Assembly (NCBI RefSeq): GCF_031202265.1
Contig: NZ_CP100604.1
Span: 3,640,501 to 3,704,500 of the forward strand
Direction: 5' to 3'
Source: Bradyrhizobium sp. Ash2021
GTDB taxonomy: Bacteria > Pseudomonadota > Alphaproteobacteria > Rhizobiales > Xanthobacteraceae
DNA length: 64,000 bases
Positions 36,421 to 44,827 of the stretch are shown here, piece after piece. The notes beneath the pieces were generated by a model that ran no database searches, had not been told where the DNA came from, and worked only from the letters and a program-made list of their open reading frames with translations. How positions within the stretch are numbered: the stretch's first letter is position 1; each line of letters starts with the position of its first letter. The position numbers were made by a program, and so were the translations under genes.

Positions 36421-37578
36421 TTAATGAACAGGCTGCTGTGGGGCCCGGATTTGGGGCGTCGAGTTCTGCAACAGGCGCAGGAGGTCGGACTGCCGGGGCG
36501 TGTCGGTCTTGGAGAACATGTGCTGCAGATGAGTGCGCACGGTCGGCTCGCTGATGCCGAGCATGTCGGCCGCCTCCTTGGCGCCGAGCCCCTGGGCAAG
36601 CGCTAGGAGCACGCGAAGTTCGCCGCCGGTCAGCCTGTAAAGCCTAGCAAAGGCCTCGCCCGGCATGAGGGGCGCCTGAGCAGGATCCTTCGTGAACACA
36701 GCGACCGATGCTGCAAACGGCGCGATAATGCCGCTGCGCTGACCACGATCCACCGGAAGCAGGGTTGCAATGTAGCCGGCGCCGTCGACATCCGGGATTG
36801 CCAGGGAATGTTCGCTCATATCCATGTCGATGTCGTCGCGCGACGCCTCGTCAATGGCTTTCGATAGGGCCGCGCGCGCGGTGGGATCGGTGGGAGAAAT
36901 CCGGTTGTTTACGATGCGAATGGAATTGCCGGTCCTGGTCTGGCGCTCAGCAGCGTCGTTCATATAGACAACGCGGCCATCGCGTGCCGTGAGGAAAACA
37001 CCCGCGACAAGTACATCAAGCGTCTTTTCCAGCATCTCCGACCTCAGCGCCCTGATATCGAGCGCATCCGAGATGGTGAGTGCGCGGCAGACGTGCGGGG
37101 ACAGGAGCTTGAACAGGCCGATATCTAGCTGTTGGTAATGCGGGGCCTTCTCGCTCCGGGAGGCGTGCATGGAAGCCATGCGGCCGCCGGTCCGCAACGC
37201 AGGAAACCAGATTATATCCAGTAGTCCGAACGGCTTTAGCACTTCTCTATAGAACCGGCTTTCAAGCAATTCGTGGGGTTCCATGGAGAGGGCGCTGACG
37301 TGGCCAATATTGGAGACGATGTCCGCTGCTGCCATTGGTGTTTGTGCATAGTTCTTTCCCAGCTTTTCCAGGAATTCCGGCTGGTATCCGAACACGAACA
37401 ACTGGTCATTTTGTACTTGTCGCATATCGTGAACGCAGATGCCGCCCGCTGTGCTTTCACACAGATCGGCAATCTTCCGGCAAGTGTCCGGCCACTGATG
37501 CGGATCGAGCGCGCAATCATAGATCGCGCCGATCGTGTCAGATAACGCCTGGGCGGAGACTCCATCGAAACCGATCAC
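36421..37578 (-). CDS. LuxR-type helix-turn-helix regulator with PAS-like domain
   Basis: Regulator of 385 residues. The C-terminal LuxR/GerE helix-turn-helix spans about residues 310-370: LTGGELRVLLALAQGLGAKEAADMLGISEPTVRTHLQHMF. A PAS-like sensory segment (about 190-260: VLVAGVFLTARDGRVVYMNDAAE) precedes it, and the N-terminal 170 residues form an uncharacterised domain common in Bradyrhizobium LuxR-like proteins. It lacks an autoinducer-binding domain, so quorum sensing is unlikely. The start is a GTG at 37578 with a weak ribosome site. The gene is isolated; targets are unknown. Confidence 0.82.
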   Translation of the reverse strand: MIGFDGVSAQALSDTIGAIYDCALDPHQWPDTCRKIADLCESTAGGICVHDMRQVQNDQLFVFGYQPEFLEKLGKNYAQTPMAAADIVSNIGHVSALSMEPHELLESRFYREVLKPFGLLDIIWFPALRTGGRMASMHASRSEKAPHYQQLDIGLFKLLSPHVCRALTISDALDIRALRSEMLEKTLDVLVAGVFLTARDGRVVYMNDAAERQTRTGNSIRIVNNRISPTDPTARAALSKAIDEASRDDIDMDMSEHSLAIPDVDGAGYIATLLPVDRGQRSGIIAPFAASVAVFTKDPAQAPLMPGEAFARLYRLTGGELRVLLALAQGLGAKEAADMLGISEPTVRTHLQHMFSKTDTPRQSDLLRLLQNSTPQIRAPQQPVH

Positions 37579-37764
37579 GTCGGGCCATCACTTTCCGAAG
37601 GAGCCGCATATTGGCCGCTTGGTTCTCAAAGAAAAGCTCAATGCGCGCACAGCAGTTCCCTCAATGGAACCATGGTTTCAGGGACGGGAGCCCGGGTCAA
37701 TCGCTGTCTTGGCGTTCGCGGTTTAAATTAGCTCCTTCACCTTCAACCATCCGCGGATTGGTGA

Positions 37765-37865
37765 TCGCGGCCCATGTCCGCAGTGGGTCAAAATGCGAAA
37801 TTCCGGAGTGACCAGCGCATGTGTGCTCTACGCCCAAAAGCGGACATCGCGCATTTATGGGTACA
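37765..37865. repeat. Dispersed intergenic repeat, copy F
   Basis: Contains CCCATGTCCGCAGTGGGTCA (37769 on) and CGCCCAAAAGCGGACATCGCG (37839 on), the same GTCCGC/GCGGAC ends as other copies. It fills most of the 292-base gap between the LuxR gene and the ABC ATPase gene; nothing else is seen there. Confidence 0.6.
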
Positions 37866-37870
37866 CGCCT

Positions 37871-38743
37871 CTAAAGCACGTCGGCCAGGGATTGCCCGTG
37901 CAGGTCGATATTCAGTCCCTGCATGCCGAGATCGCTGATTTCGCCACCCATCGCTTTCAGGCTTTCCTCGCGGATCAACGACATCAGGCCGCGCCGCAGG
38001 CCCAAAAACTCCGACGACATCATCATGGATTGCTGACGCGGCCGTTCCAGCGGAATCGGAATTTCCGCCTTGATCGAGCCCGGGCGCGCGGTCATGCAGT
38101 AGACGCGGTCGGACAGGAAGATCGCCTCGTCGATATCGTGGGTCACGAACAGCACCGAGATCTTCAACCGCTGCCACATGTTGGTGAGGATCTGCTGCAT
38201 GATGACGCGGGTCTGCGCGTCCAGCGCGCCAAAGGGCTCGTCGAGCAGCAGCACCTTCGGCCCGGTCGCGAGCGCCCGCACAATGCCGACGCGCTGTTTC
38301 ATGCCGCCGGAGAGTCTATCGGGATAATGCTTCTCGAACGCTTCCAGCCCGGCTATTCCAAGCAAGGTGCGTGCGGCGCGCTCGCGGCGCGAGCGCTCCA
38401 TGCCGCGCATCTTCAATCCGAATTCGACGTTCTCGCGGACCGTCTTCCAGGGGAACAGCGAATATTGCTGGAACACCATGCCGCGTTCCGCGCTCGGTCC
38501 CTTCACCTCTTCGCCGTCGACGGTGACCGTACCCTTGGTGGGTTTCAGGAATCCCGCGACTGCGTTCAGCAATGTGGATTTGCCGCATCCGGAGGGTCCG
38601 ACGATCGAGACGAATTCGCCCGGCTTGACGTGGATCTGCGTGTCGGTGACCGCGGCCACCGAACCGTCGATCGTCTCATAGCTGAGCGCGAAATTCTTGA
38701 CCTCGATGTGGCCTTGGGCGGTTTTGGCTTCGATCAGGCTCAT
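37871..38743 (-). CDS. ABC transporter ATP-binding protein, NitT/TauT type
   Basis: ATPase of 290 residues for nitrate/sulfonate/bicarbonate-type importers. Walker A is GPSGCGKST, the Q-loop FQQYSLFPW, the signature LSGGMKQRV, Walker B VLLLDEPFGALD and the H-loop VTHDIDEA. The ATG at 38743 overlaps the permease stop (ATGA), so the start is certain despite a longer open frame. A C-terminal extension of about 40 residues follows the ATPase core. It is the last gene of the SBP-permease-ATPase operon. Confidence 0.92.
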   Translation of the reverse strand: MSLIEAKTAQGHIEVKNFALSYETIDGSVAAVTDTQIHVKPGEFVSIVGPSGCGKSTLLNAVAGFLKPTKGTVTVDGEEVKGPSAERGMVFQQYSLFPWKTVRENVEFGLKMRGMERSRRERAARTLLGIAGLEAFEKHYPDRLSGGMKQRVGIVRALATGPKVLLLDEPFGALDAQTRVIMQQILTNMWQRLKISVLFVTHDIDEAIFLSDRVYCMTARPGSIKAEIPIPLERPRQQSMMMSSEFLGLRRGLMSLIREESLKAMGGEISDLGMQGLNIDLHGQSLADVL

Positions 38744-39645
38744 GTGCGCCCCCATGGCATTGCCAGCTTTCCGGCCGAGCGGATCAAGAGACTGGACAAC
38801 AGACCGAGCACGCCGATCGCGATCATGCCGAGCGCGATGTCGGCGTACTGGACCAGCGAATAGGCTTCCCAGGTGAAGTAGCCGATGCCGTATTGGCCGG
38901 AGATCATCTCGGCGGCGATCAGCGAAACCCAGGCTACGCCCATCCCGACGGTAAGCCCGGTGAAGATGTGCGGCAGCGAAGCCGGAAAGTACACCTCGCG
39001 GAAGATCGAAGCTTCTTTGGCGCCGAGGCATCGCGCGGCGCGAACCAGCACCGGGTCGACCAGCGACATGCCGTGCAGTGTATTCACCAGGATCGGAAAG
39101 AACGAGCCGAGGAAGGTGATGAAGACGATGCTCTGCTCGTTGGTCGGCCAGAGCATGATCGCCATCGGCACCCAGGCGATCGCCGGGATCGGCCGCAGCA
39201 CTTCGGAAACCGGGAACACGATTTCGTGGATGAGCTTGAAACGGCCCATCACGAGGCCGAGCGGCACCGCGACAAGGGCTGCGAGCGAGAAGCCGAAGAT
39301 GATCCGGCGGCAGCTCAGCAACACGTGCAGCAGGAATTTTGGATCGTGGATGGCCTTCGTGAAGCTGGCGTAGACCGCCAGCGGCGAGGGAACGTTGGTG
39401 AAGCGGACGAAGAACACCACGCGGTATTTGGTCAGGAGGTGCCAGACGATCAGGAATGCGACCAGCGAGATCACGCCGATCAGCATCGCGCGCATGCGCT
39501 CCTTGTTGAGCCGGAACCAGCGCCCGGCCAGGACGCGGAGCGTGACGGGATCGATCACCGGCGCTGAGGTGGGCGGCGTCGGCTCGACCATGGTCGCGGA
39601 TGTCTCGCTTTCCGTTGGTTGTCGCACGAGCGAGGGGCTGCTCAC
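38740..39645 (-). CDS. ABC transporter permease, NitT/TauT type
   Basis: Inner-membrane permease of 301 residues with about six helices (residues 50-290) after a polar N-terminal tail rich in Pro, Ser and Thr. The EAA-type cytoplasmic loop is at AARCLGAKEASIFREVYFPASLPHIFTG. The start is a GTG overlapping the SBP stop codon (GTGA), and its own stop overlaps the ATPase start, so all three genes are translationally coupled. It belongs to the SsuC/TauC/NrtB family; substrate class is small oxyanions or sulfonates. Confidence 0.9.
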   Translation of the reverse strand: MSSPSLVRQPTESETSATMVEPTPPTSAPVIDPVTLRVLAGRWFRLNKERMRAMLIGVISLVAFLIVWHLLTKYRVVFFVRFTNVPSPLAVYASFTKAIHDPKFLLHVLLSCRRIIFGFSLAALVAVPLGLVMGRFKLIHEIVFPVSEVLRPIPAIAWVPMAIMLWPTNEQSIVFITFLGSFFPILVNTLHGMSLVDPVLVRAARCLGAKEASIFREVYFPASLPHIFTGLTVGMGVAWVSLIAAEMISGQYGIGYFTWEAYSLVQYADIALGMIAIGVLGLLSSLLIRSAGKLAMPWGRT

Positions 39646-41063
39646 GTCTTGCCTCCGGTCACGGTCGACTTCACGGCATCCTCGAACCCAAGCACCTTGC
39701 CGTTATTCTTCGCAGCATACGCTTCCGCATCCTTCTTCAGCAGGAACGGTGCGATATCGCCGCCGGCGACCGCGAAGAAGGCCTGGTCGGCGAACAATTT
39801 GATGCCGCGCGCGGTATCGAAGACGTAAGCGACGTTGATCTTCTTGCCCTTGGCCTTGAAATCGGCGTAGGCGCCGAGCGTGCAGGTCGTGCTGCTGAAG
39901 GGCAGGATTCCCTCGTCGTCGACCCACACCTCGCCGGATTTGCGGGGATCGGCGATCGGCTTCTTGCAGAACTTGTCTTCGCCTGAAATCTCGTAGTTCT
40001 TGGCGCTGGTGAGCTCCGCGTCGTAGTCCAGCTTCATTTCGCCATAGGCCTTGCGGATGAAGCTGTCCTCGACCCATTTCTTGGGATCAAACTCCTTCAT
40101 GCGTCCGAGATTCTGCAGCACCTTGACGTCGGTGGCCGCAGCCTCGATCAGCGCTGGCTTGATGGTGGGATCGGCGGTCATGTTGCCGCTTGGGCCCAGG
40201 AAGATGTAGACGACTTCCTTGGCGATGCCGGTCCATTCCTGGATTTTTTCGGCCGCCAGTTTTGGATCGGCGCGGAGCCACTGGTTGGCGGCGATGATCG
40301 CCTTGATGTAGGCGGTCACGACCTCCGGATATTTATCGGCGAAGTCGGTGCGGACCACGACGCCATGCCAGGTCGGCAGGTTGGTTTCCACGCCGTCGAA
40401 AATCTTGCGGGCAAAGCCGCGAAACGGCAGCAGCTCGGCGAACGGAACGAAGTCGGCATGCGCGTCGATCTTCTTCTCCTGAAGGTTGGTCGAGCCGACT
40501 TCAGGACTCTGGCTGACCAGCTGGAAGAAATCCGCGGGATAGCCGCGGTCCTGCATGGCCTTGAGGACCATGCCATGCGCTGCGGATCCGAAGGGAACGC
40601 TGACCAGTTTGCCCTTGAGGTCCCCGAGGTCGTAGTAGGGCGAGTCCCTGTGGACGACGATGCCGTTGCCGGAGCCGGACAGGCTGTAGGCGGCGACCGC
40701 GATCAGGCGGCTCTTGCTTTCAGGATTGCTCTCGAAGGTGAAGCCGTTCACGATGAGCGGATAATCTCCCATCATGCCGAACTGCAGCTTGTTCGCCATC
40801 ATCGCGTTGGTGACGGGCGGCCCGGATGTAAAGTTCTGCCATTCGAGTTCGAACTTGATGTTGGCGTATTTGCCGTCGGTCGGCAGGTATTTCTCGAACA
40901 GATGAAGCTGCCGAATCACGGTACCGGCCGTCACGGTATTGGTCGTGGTATCCTGGGTTCCGATGCCGATGCTGACGGTTTCCGCCTTGGCCGGCTGCGC
41001 GAGCGCCAGGGCCACGGCCGCTATGGACATCGCTGTCGAGAGTGTTTGAACGTGGCGGACCAT
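39642..41063 (-). CDS. ABC transporter substrate-binding protein, NrtA/SsuA-like
   Basis: Periplasmic receptor of 473 residues with a signal peptide ending near residue 27 (ALAQPAKAETV). The core contains QFGMMGDYPLIVNGF and GSAAHGMVLKAMQDRGY, typical of SsuA/NrtA-like proteins. It is longer than the usual 320-340 residues, owing to a C-terminal region from about 360 (EISGEDKFCKKPIADPRKSG onward) that contains CKKP and a CTLG cysteine. The start at 41063 has GAGGA five bases upstream; two further ATG codons lie three and nine bases upstream in frame if that is wrong. The gene heads the transporter operon beside a Crp/Fnr regulator and an AprA-like redox cluster. The ligand could be a sulfonate or another oxyanion. 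Confidence 0.85.
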   Translation of the reverse strand: MVRHVQTLSTAMSIAAVALALAQPAKAETVSIGIGTQDTTTNTVTAGTVIRQLHLFEKYLPTDGKYANIKFELEWQNFTSGPPVTNAMMANKLQFGMMGDYPLIVNGFTFESNPESKSRLIAVAAYSLSGSGNGIVVHRDSPYYDLGDLKGKLVSVPFGSAAHGMVLKAMQDRGYPADFFQLVSQSPEVGSTNLQEKKIDAHADFVPFAELLPFRGFARKIFDGVETNLPTWHGVVVRTDFADKYPEVVTAYIKAIIAANQWLRADPKLAAEKIQEWTGIAKEVVYIFLGPSGNMTADPTIKPALIEAAATDVKVLQNLGRMKEFDPKKWVEDSFIRKAYGEMKLDYDAELTSAKNYEISGEDKFCKKPIADPRKSGEVWVDDEGILPFSSTTCTLGAYADFKAKGKKINVAYVFDTARGIKLFADQAFFAVAGGDIAPFLLKKDAEAYAAKNNGKVLGFEDAVKSTVTGGKT

Positions 41064-41230
41064 TTTCATCCTCATTCGGTTGGATGTGCTGCGGTCCCCA
41101 TGATTGGTTGGGGAGGCGCTCCCTGCAAATGCGGACTTGTGGTCATAGTCGATTAGTTGCCGTGAAAAGCCGGTTGCATACTCGTTGGGCAGTTTTGCCA
41201 GGCAAAGCCGTTTGCGTGTGCATCCCTTTT

Positions 41231-41275
41231 AATCCGAGGCTTGTTAATCAGAGGCTTGTTAATCAGAGGCCTGGC
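41231..41275. repeat. 15-bp tandem repeat at the crp/fnr-type gene 3' end
   Basis: AATCCGAGGCTTGTT, AATCAGAGGCTTGTT and AATCAGAGGCCTGGC follow one another. On the minus strand each unit carries ASD plus TAA, so two spare in-frame copies of the last codons and stop follow the true stop at 41259. Confidence 0.9.
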
Positions 41276-42059
41276 CCCGCATCTCCTCCAGAACGTTTGG
41301 AAGACAGACGACGATCTGCGACCGCTTCGTCAGCACGATTCGCTTTTCCTGCATGCGCTTCAGGCTGATCGTGACCCATTGCCGGGTCGCGCCCACCATG
41401 TGCGCGAGGTCGGCATGGGTGAAGGCCGCGGCGATCACCGTTCCATCGGGATCTTCGACGCCGTAGAGATCCATCAGGTGCAACAGCAGGTGCGCAAGCC
41501 GCTGGGTAATGGAACGGGTTCCCAGCATCTGCGCCAGCGCCGAATAGCATTTGCCCTTGAAGGCAAGCCCCTCGATCAAGCCGATGGCAAGGTTCGGAAT
41601 TTCGCCCGCGAGCGTTCGCAGTTCCTTGCCCGGCAGTTGCACGACGCTGCAATTGCTGGAAGCAATGCCGGACCATTGATGAATGCCGTGGTCGAATACC
41701 TCCGGCCCGCCGACGAAATTACCGGCATGCCAATAGGCCAGCGTGATCTCGCGCCCTGCCGGCGAGGAATAGAACACCCGGACGCGGCCGCTTTCGATCA
41801 GAAAAATGCCGTCGTGTTTCGCGCCCTGACTGAACAGCGTCTGTCCGCGGTTGAGGACCTTTCGGCGTCCTTGCTTGAGAACGGTTTCCCGCTCGCGCAG
41901 CGTCAGTTTCTCCATCAGGGAGGGTGGACCGCCGATCGATTGCTGGTTCTCGGTCAAGAGCAGGGACGAACTCGATTTCGCTTTGGTCGCCGCGGCCGAA
42001 GGCGGGCTTCTGCCCACCGTGTTTGTAGCCTGCAGCAACATTGCCGGTCTCCAGATCAT
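41259..42059 (-). CDS. Crp/Fnr family transcriptional regulator
   Basis: Regulator of 266 residues. The cyclic-nucleotide-binding-like domain is about 55-170 (LFSQGAKHDGIFLIESGRVRVFY). The C-terminal winged helix is about 180-255 (AAFTHADLAHMVGATRQWVTISL). Fnr-type cluster cysteines at the N-terminus are absent, so it is not an Fnr oxygen sensor; the signal is unknown. The N-terminal 40 residues are variable, and a later start is possible. It precedes the ABC operon on the same strand by about 195 bases and lies opposite the AprA-like cluster, so it is the natural candidate to control both. Confidence 0.85.
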   Translation of the reverse strand: MIWRPAMLLQATNTVGRSPPSAAATKAKSSSSLLLTENQQSIGGPPSLMEKLTLRERETVLKQGRRKVLNRGQTLFSQGAKHDGIFLIESGRVRVFYSSPAGREITLAYWHAGNFVGGPEVFDHGIHQWSGIASSNCSVVQLPGKELRTLAGEIPNLAIGLIEGLAFKGKCYSALAQMLGTRSITQRLAHLLLHLMDLYGVEDPDGTVIAAAFTHADLAHMVGATRQWVTISLKRMQEKRIVLTKRSQIVVCLPNVLEEMRGQASD

Positions 42060-42133
42060 TTATGACTGATCTAAAAAGCAGCAATCTTCGTGCCAGATTG
42101 AGCGAGGGGGCGCGAACAAAAAGATCAATGAAA

Positions 42134-42439
42134 TCAATGATCAGTCAGGCTCGCTAGATAACTCTTGGGGTAGATTCCACGATTGTGCCCATCCGAGAAG
42201 CAGATATTCAGGCCGTAGCCGAGATCGGCGACTTCCACGATCGCGATCCCCGGGAAGTGCTCCGGAAAGCGCTCGTCGAAGCGGGCGCGAGTGCAATGGG
42301 CGCATTTGCAGAACAGCCGGAGCTTCTCCGCGCTGAGGGTGGTGCAGGATCCGTCGGCTGCGATCATGGAGAGCGCGGCGAGATCGGCGCTCACCTCGCA
42401 GGTGAATGAGTCGGTCGCTGGCGGTTCCGTCATCGACAT
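42134..42439 (-). CDS. DUF971 family protein
   Basis: Protein of 101 residues with the DUF971 fold, also found as the N-terminal domain of gamma-butyrobetaine hydroxylase. The motif LRLFCKCAHCTRARF carries three cysteines in CKCAHC that may bind a metal. IAIVEVADLGYGLNICFSDGHNRGIYP completes the domain. Family members occur near iron-sulfur assembly and Mrp-type genes. Start ATG at 42439 has GGGA seven bases upstream. It lies between the Crp/Fnr gene and the divergent AprA-like cluster, so a role in cluster supply to those ferredoxins is possible but unproven. Confidence 0.8.
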   Translation of the reverse strand: MSMTEPPATDSFTCEVSADLAALSMIAADGSCTTLSAEKLRLFCKCAHCTRARFDERFPEHFPGIAIVEVADLGYGLNICFSDGHNRGIYPKSYLASLTDH

Positions 42440-42723
42440 CTGAAAATCCCTCGCTGTTGACGTTATGTTGCGGCCGATGGCGTGGATAGCAACTAATTGC
42501 CGGTGAGCGCGCGAGACGCAGCACGAAAATGCTGCATCACGGATGTTTTAGATGATCGCGTCACTTTCACTTCCGCGTAAAATTGGAAACTAATCGACCG
42601 GAAATCAAAGTCCGGCGTTGCGCGACTTTGGTTTCCTAGGGAACGTTCAGCCAATGTTTTTGCCTGTTTGTTGATCATGAAGCTGGCTTCGATTTTAGCA
42701 AACGGGCCAAACATTGGCATTCT

Positions 42724-42758
42724 CCCTCCGGCGACAACTAATTGCTATCGCCGGAGGG
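42724..42758. promoter_or_regulatory. Strong hairpin upstream of the AprA-like gene
   Basis: Perfect 11-bp arms CCCTCCGGCGA/TCGCCGGAGGG with a 13-base AT-rich loop, 54 bases before the start codon. No T run follows, so it is more likely a 5' leader structure or operator than a terminator. Confidence 0.6.
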
Positions 42759-42811
42759 ACAACTGAACAAATCTGCTGACGACGGCGGCGACTGCGCCGA
42801 ACCAGGAGCGA

Positions 42812-44557
42812 ATGATGGCAATGGATGAAATCGTCGACGGGCTTTCGGAAGTTTCCTGCGATGTGCTCGTGATCGGCGGCGGCACCGCCGGGCCGATGGC
42901 CGCGCTGAAAGCAAAACTGAAAAATCCCAAGGCGAATGTCGTTCTGCTCGAGAAAGCCAACGTCAAGCGGTCCGGCGCCATCTCGATGGGTATGGACGGG
43001 CTGAACAACGCCGTCATTCCCGGCTACGCGACGCCGGAGCAATACACCAAGGAAATCACCATCGCCAACGACGGCATCGTCGACCAGAAGGCGGTCTATA
43101 AATACGCGCAGAATTGCTTTGACATCATCGAGGAACTCGACAGTTTCGGCATCCGCTTCCTGAAGAACGAAAACGGCGACTACGCGGTCAAGAAGGTGCA
43201 TCACATCGGCACCTACGTGCTTCCGATGCCGAACGGCGAGACCGTGAAGAAGGCGCTCTACCGCCAGCTCCGTCGGGCGCGGATCCTGATTTCGAACCGC
43301 TACATGGCGACACGTCTGCTGACGGCGAGCGATGGACGCGTCGCCGGCGCCATCAGCGTCAACACCCGCACCGCGGAAATCCTGGTCATCAAGGCCAAGT
43401 CCGTGATTCTCTGCATGGGTGCGGCGGGACGTCTCGGCCTGCCGACATCGGGCTATATGTTCGGCACTTACGAGAACGCCGCCAATTCAGGTGACGGTTA
43501 CGCGATGGCCTATCATGCAGGGGCTGCACTTGCGAACCTCGAATGCTTCCAGATCAATCCGCTGATCAAGGATTACAACGGGCCGGCCTGCGCCTATGTC
43601 GCGGGTCCCTTCGGCGCATTCACCGCGAATAACGAAGGATCGCGATTCATCGAATGCGACTACTGGTCGGGCCAGATGATGCTCGAATTCTACAACGAGC
43701 TGTTGTCCGGCAAGGGGCCGGTGTTCCTGCAGCTCAAGCACCTGCATCCGAACACGATCGAGGAGATCGAATCCACCTTGCACAAGGTCGAGCGGCCGAC
43801 GCGCGGCCTGTTCCAGAAGGGGCGGGGCACCGACTATCGGACCGAATCGATCGAGATGCACATCTCCGAGATCGGGTTCTGTTCGGGGCATAGCGCCTCT
43901 GGCGTGTTCGTCGACGATTTTGCGCGCACCACGGTGCCCGGCCTTTATGCCGCCGGCGACATGGCCAGCGTGCCGCACAATTACATGCTCGGCGCCTTCA
44001 CCAACGGCTCGGTCGCCGGCATCGACGCGATGGAGTTCGCCGACAACCACGACTTTGCCGAGTTCGATGCCGCCGACGTCGCCAGGGAACGCGACCGCGT
44101 GATGGCGCCGACCAAGCGGGAAGACGGCATTCCCCCGAACCAGATCGAATACAAGGCCCGTCGCCTGGTGAACGATTATCTGCAGCCGCCGAAGGTCACG
44201 CGCAAGTTCGAGCTGGGCCAGCGCCGCCTTGCGGAAGTTCGCGAGGACATGGAGCAGCGCATGATCGCGCGCAATTCGCACGAATTGCTGCGCGCGCTGG
44301 AAACCCAGTCGATCCTGGATTGCGCCGACATGGCCGCCCACGCCTCGCTGTACCGCGAGGAGAGCCGCTGGGGCCTCTATCACCTCCGGACCGATTTCCC
44401 GGAGAAGGACAACGAGAACTGGTTCTGCCACACGCTGCTCAGCAAGCAGGACGGCAAGATGACCAGCGAGAAGCGGGATGTGGAGCCCTATGTGGTTCCG
44501 ATCGCCGACGACGAGAAGGATCTCTACGACAAGCAACGCATCCGTGCCAGCGCGTAA
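42812..44557 (+). CDS. AprA-like FAD-dependent oxidoreductase (fumarate/adenylylsulfate reductase flavoprotein family)
   Basis: Flavoprotein of 581 residues. The FAD Rossmann motif is DVLVIGGGTAGPMAAL near residue 20. The second FAD segment is GLYAAGDMASVPHNYMLGAF near residue 380. The C-terminal helical domain is typical of the succinate dehydrogenase/fumarate reductase/AprA group, and RRARILISNRYMATRLL and GGSGDGYAMAY-like stretches place it nearer AprA than SdhA. Overlapping ATG codons occur at 42812, 42815 and 42821 after AGGAG. It begins a four-gene cluster with an AprB-like ferredoxin, a HEAT-repeat protein and a 7Fe ferredoxin. True AprAB reduces adenylylsulfate, but no sulfate adenylyltransferase or Qmo genes are here; the substrate is therefore open, possibly the compound imported by the facing ABC system. 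Confidence 0.85.
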   Translation: MMAMDEIVDGLSEVSCDVLVIGGGTAGPMAALKAKLKNPKANVVLLEKANVKRSGAISMGMDGLNNAVIPGYATPEQYTKEITIANDGIVDQKAVYKYAQNCFDIIEELDSFGIRFLKNENGDYAVKKVHHIGTYVLPMPNGETVKKALYRQLRRARILISNRYMATRLLTASDGRVAGAISVNTRTAEILVIKAKSVILCMGAAGRLGLPTSGYMFGTYENAANSGDGYAMAYHAGAALANLECFQINPLIKDYNGPACAYVAGPFGAFTANNEGSRFIECDYWSGQMMLEFYNELLSGKGPVFLQLKHLHPNTIEEIESTLHKVERPTRGLFQKGRGTDYRTESIEMHISEIGFCSGHSASGVFVDDFARTTVPGLYAAGDMASVPHNYMLGAFTNGSVAGIDAMEFADNHDFAEFDAADVARERDRVMAPTKREDGIPPNQIEYKARRLVNDYLQPPKVTRKFELGQRRLAEVREDMEQRMIARNSHELLRALETQSILDCADMAAHASLYREESRWGLYHLRTDFPEKDNENWFCHTLLSKQDGKMTSEKRDVEPYVVPIADDEKDLYDKQRIRASA

Positions 44558-44591
44558 CCGCCCTGCAACGAAGCAACAGGAGATTTAACAC

Positions 44592-44825
44592 ATGCCTCTC
44601 GCCAGCTATCAGACGTCGGTGCCGGTCGTCGTCGACGATGCCAAATGCATCGCGGACAAGGGCTGCACCGTCTGCGTCGACGTCTGTCCGCTCGACGTGC
44701 TGCGTATCAGCGACATGACCGGAAAGGCCTACATGGCCTACGACGAGTGCTGGTATTGCATGCCGTGCGAGGCCGATTGCCCGACCGGCGCCGTCACCGT
44801 CAACATTCCCTACCTCCTGAGGTAA
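44592..44825 (+). CDS. AprB-like 2x[4Fe-4S] ferredoxin
   Basis: Small iron-sulfur protein of 77 residues with eight cysteines: C19, C25, C28, C32 and C53, C56, C59, C63. These supply two [4Fe-4S] clusters. The spacing C-x5-C-x2-C-x3-C of the first group, and CWYCMPCEADCP in the second, is as in the ferredoxin part of AprB; the C-terminal tail of true AprB is missing. The GGAGAT site precedes the ATG. It sits 34 bases after the flavoprotein gene and almost touches the HEAT gene, so it should form an electron-transfer subunit with the flavoprotein. Confidence 0.88.
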   Translation: MPLASYQTSVPVVVDDAKCIADKGCTVCVDVCPLDVLRISDMTGKAYMAYDECWYCMPCEADCPTGAVTVNIPYLLR

Positions 44826-44827
44826 CC

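Noticed and set aside
42493..42720. Seventy-five-residue minus-strand frame before the AprA-like gene
   Set aside because: No ribosome site and no similarity; the AT-richer composition suggests a promoter region.
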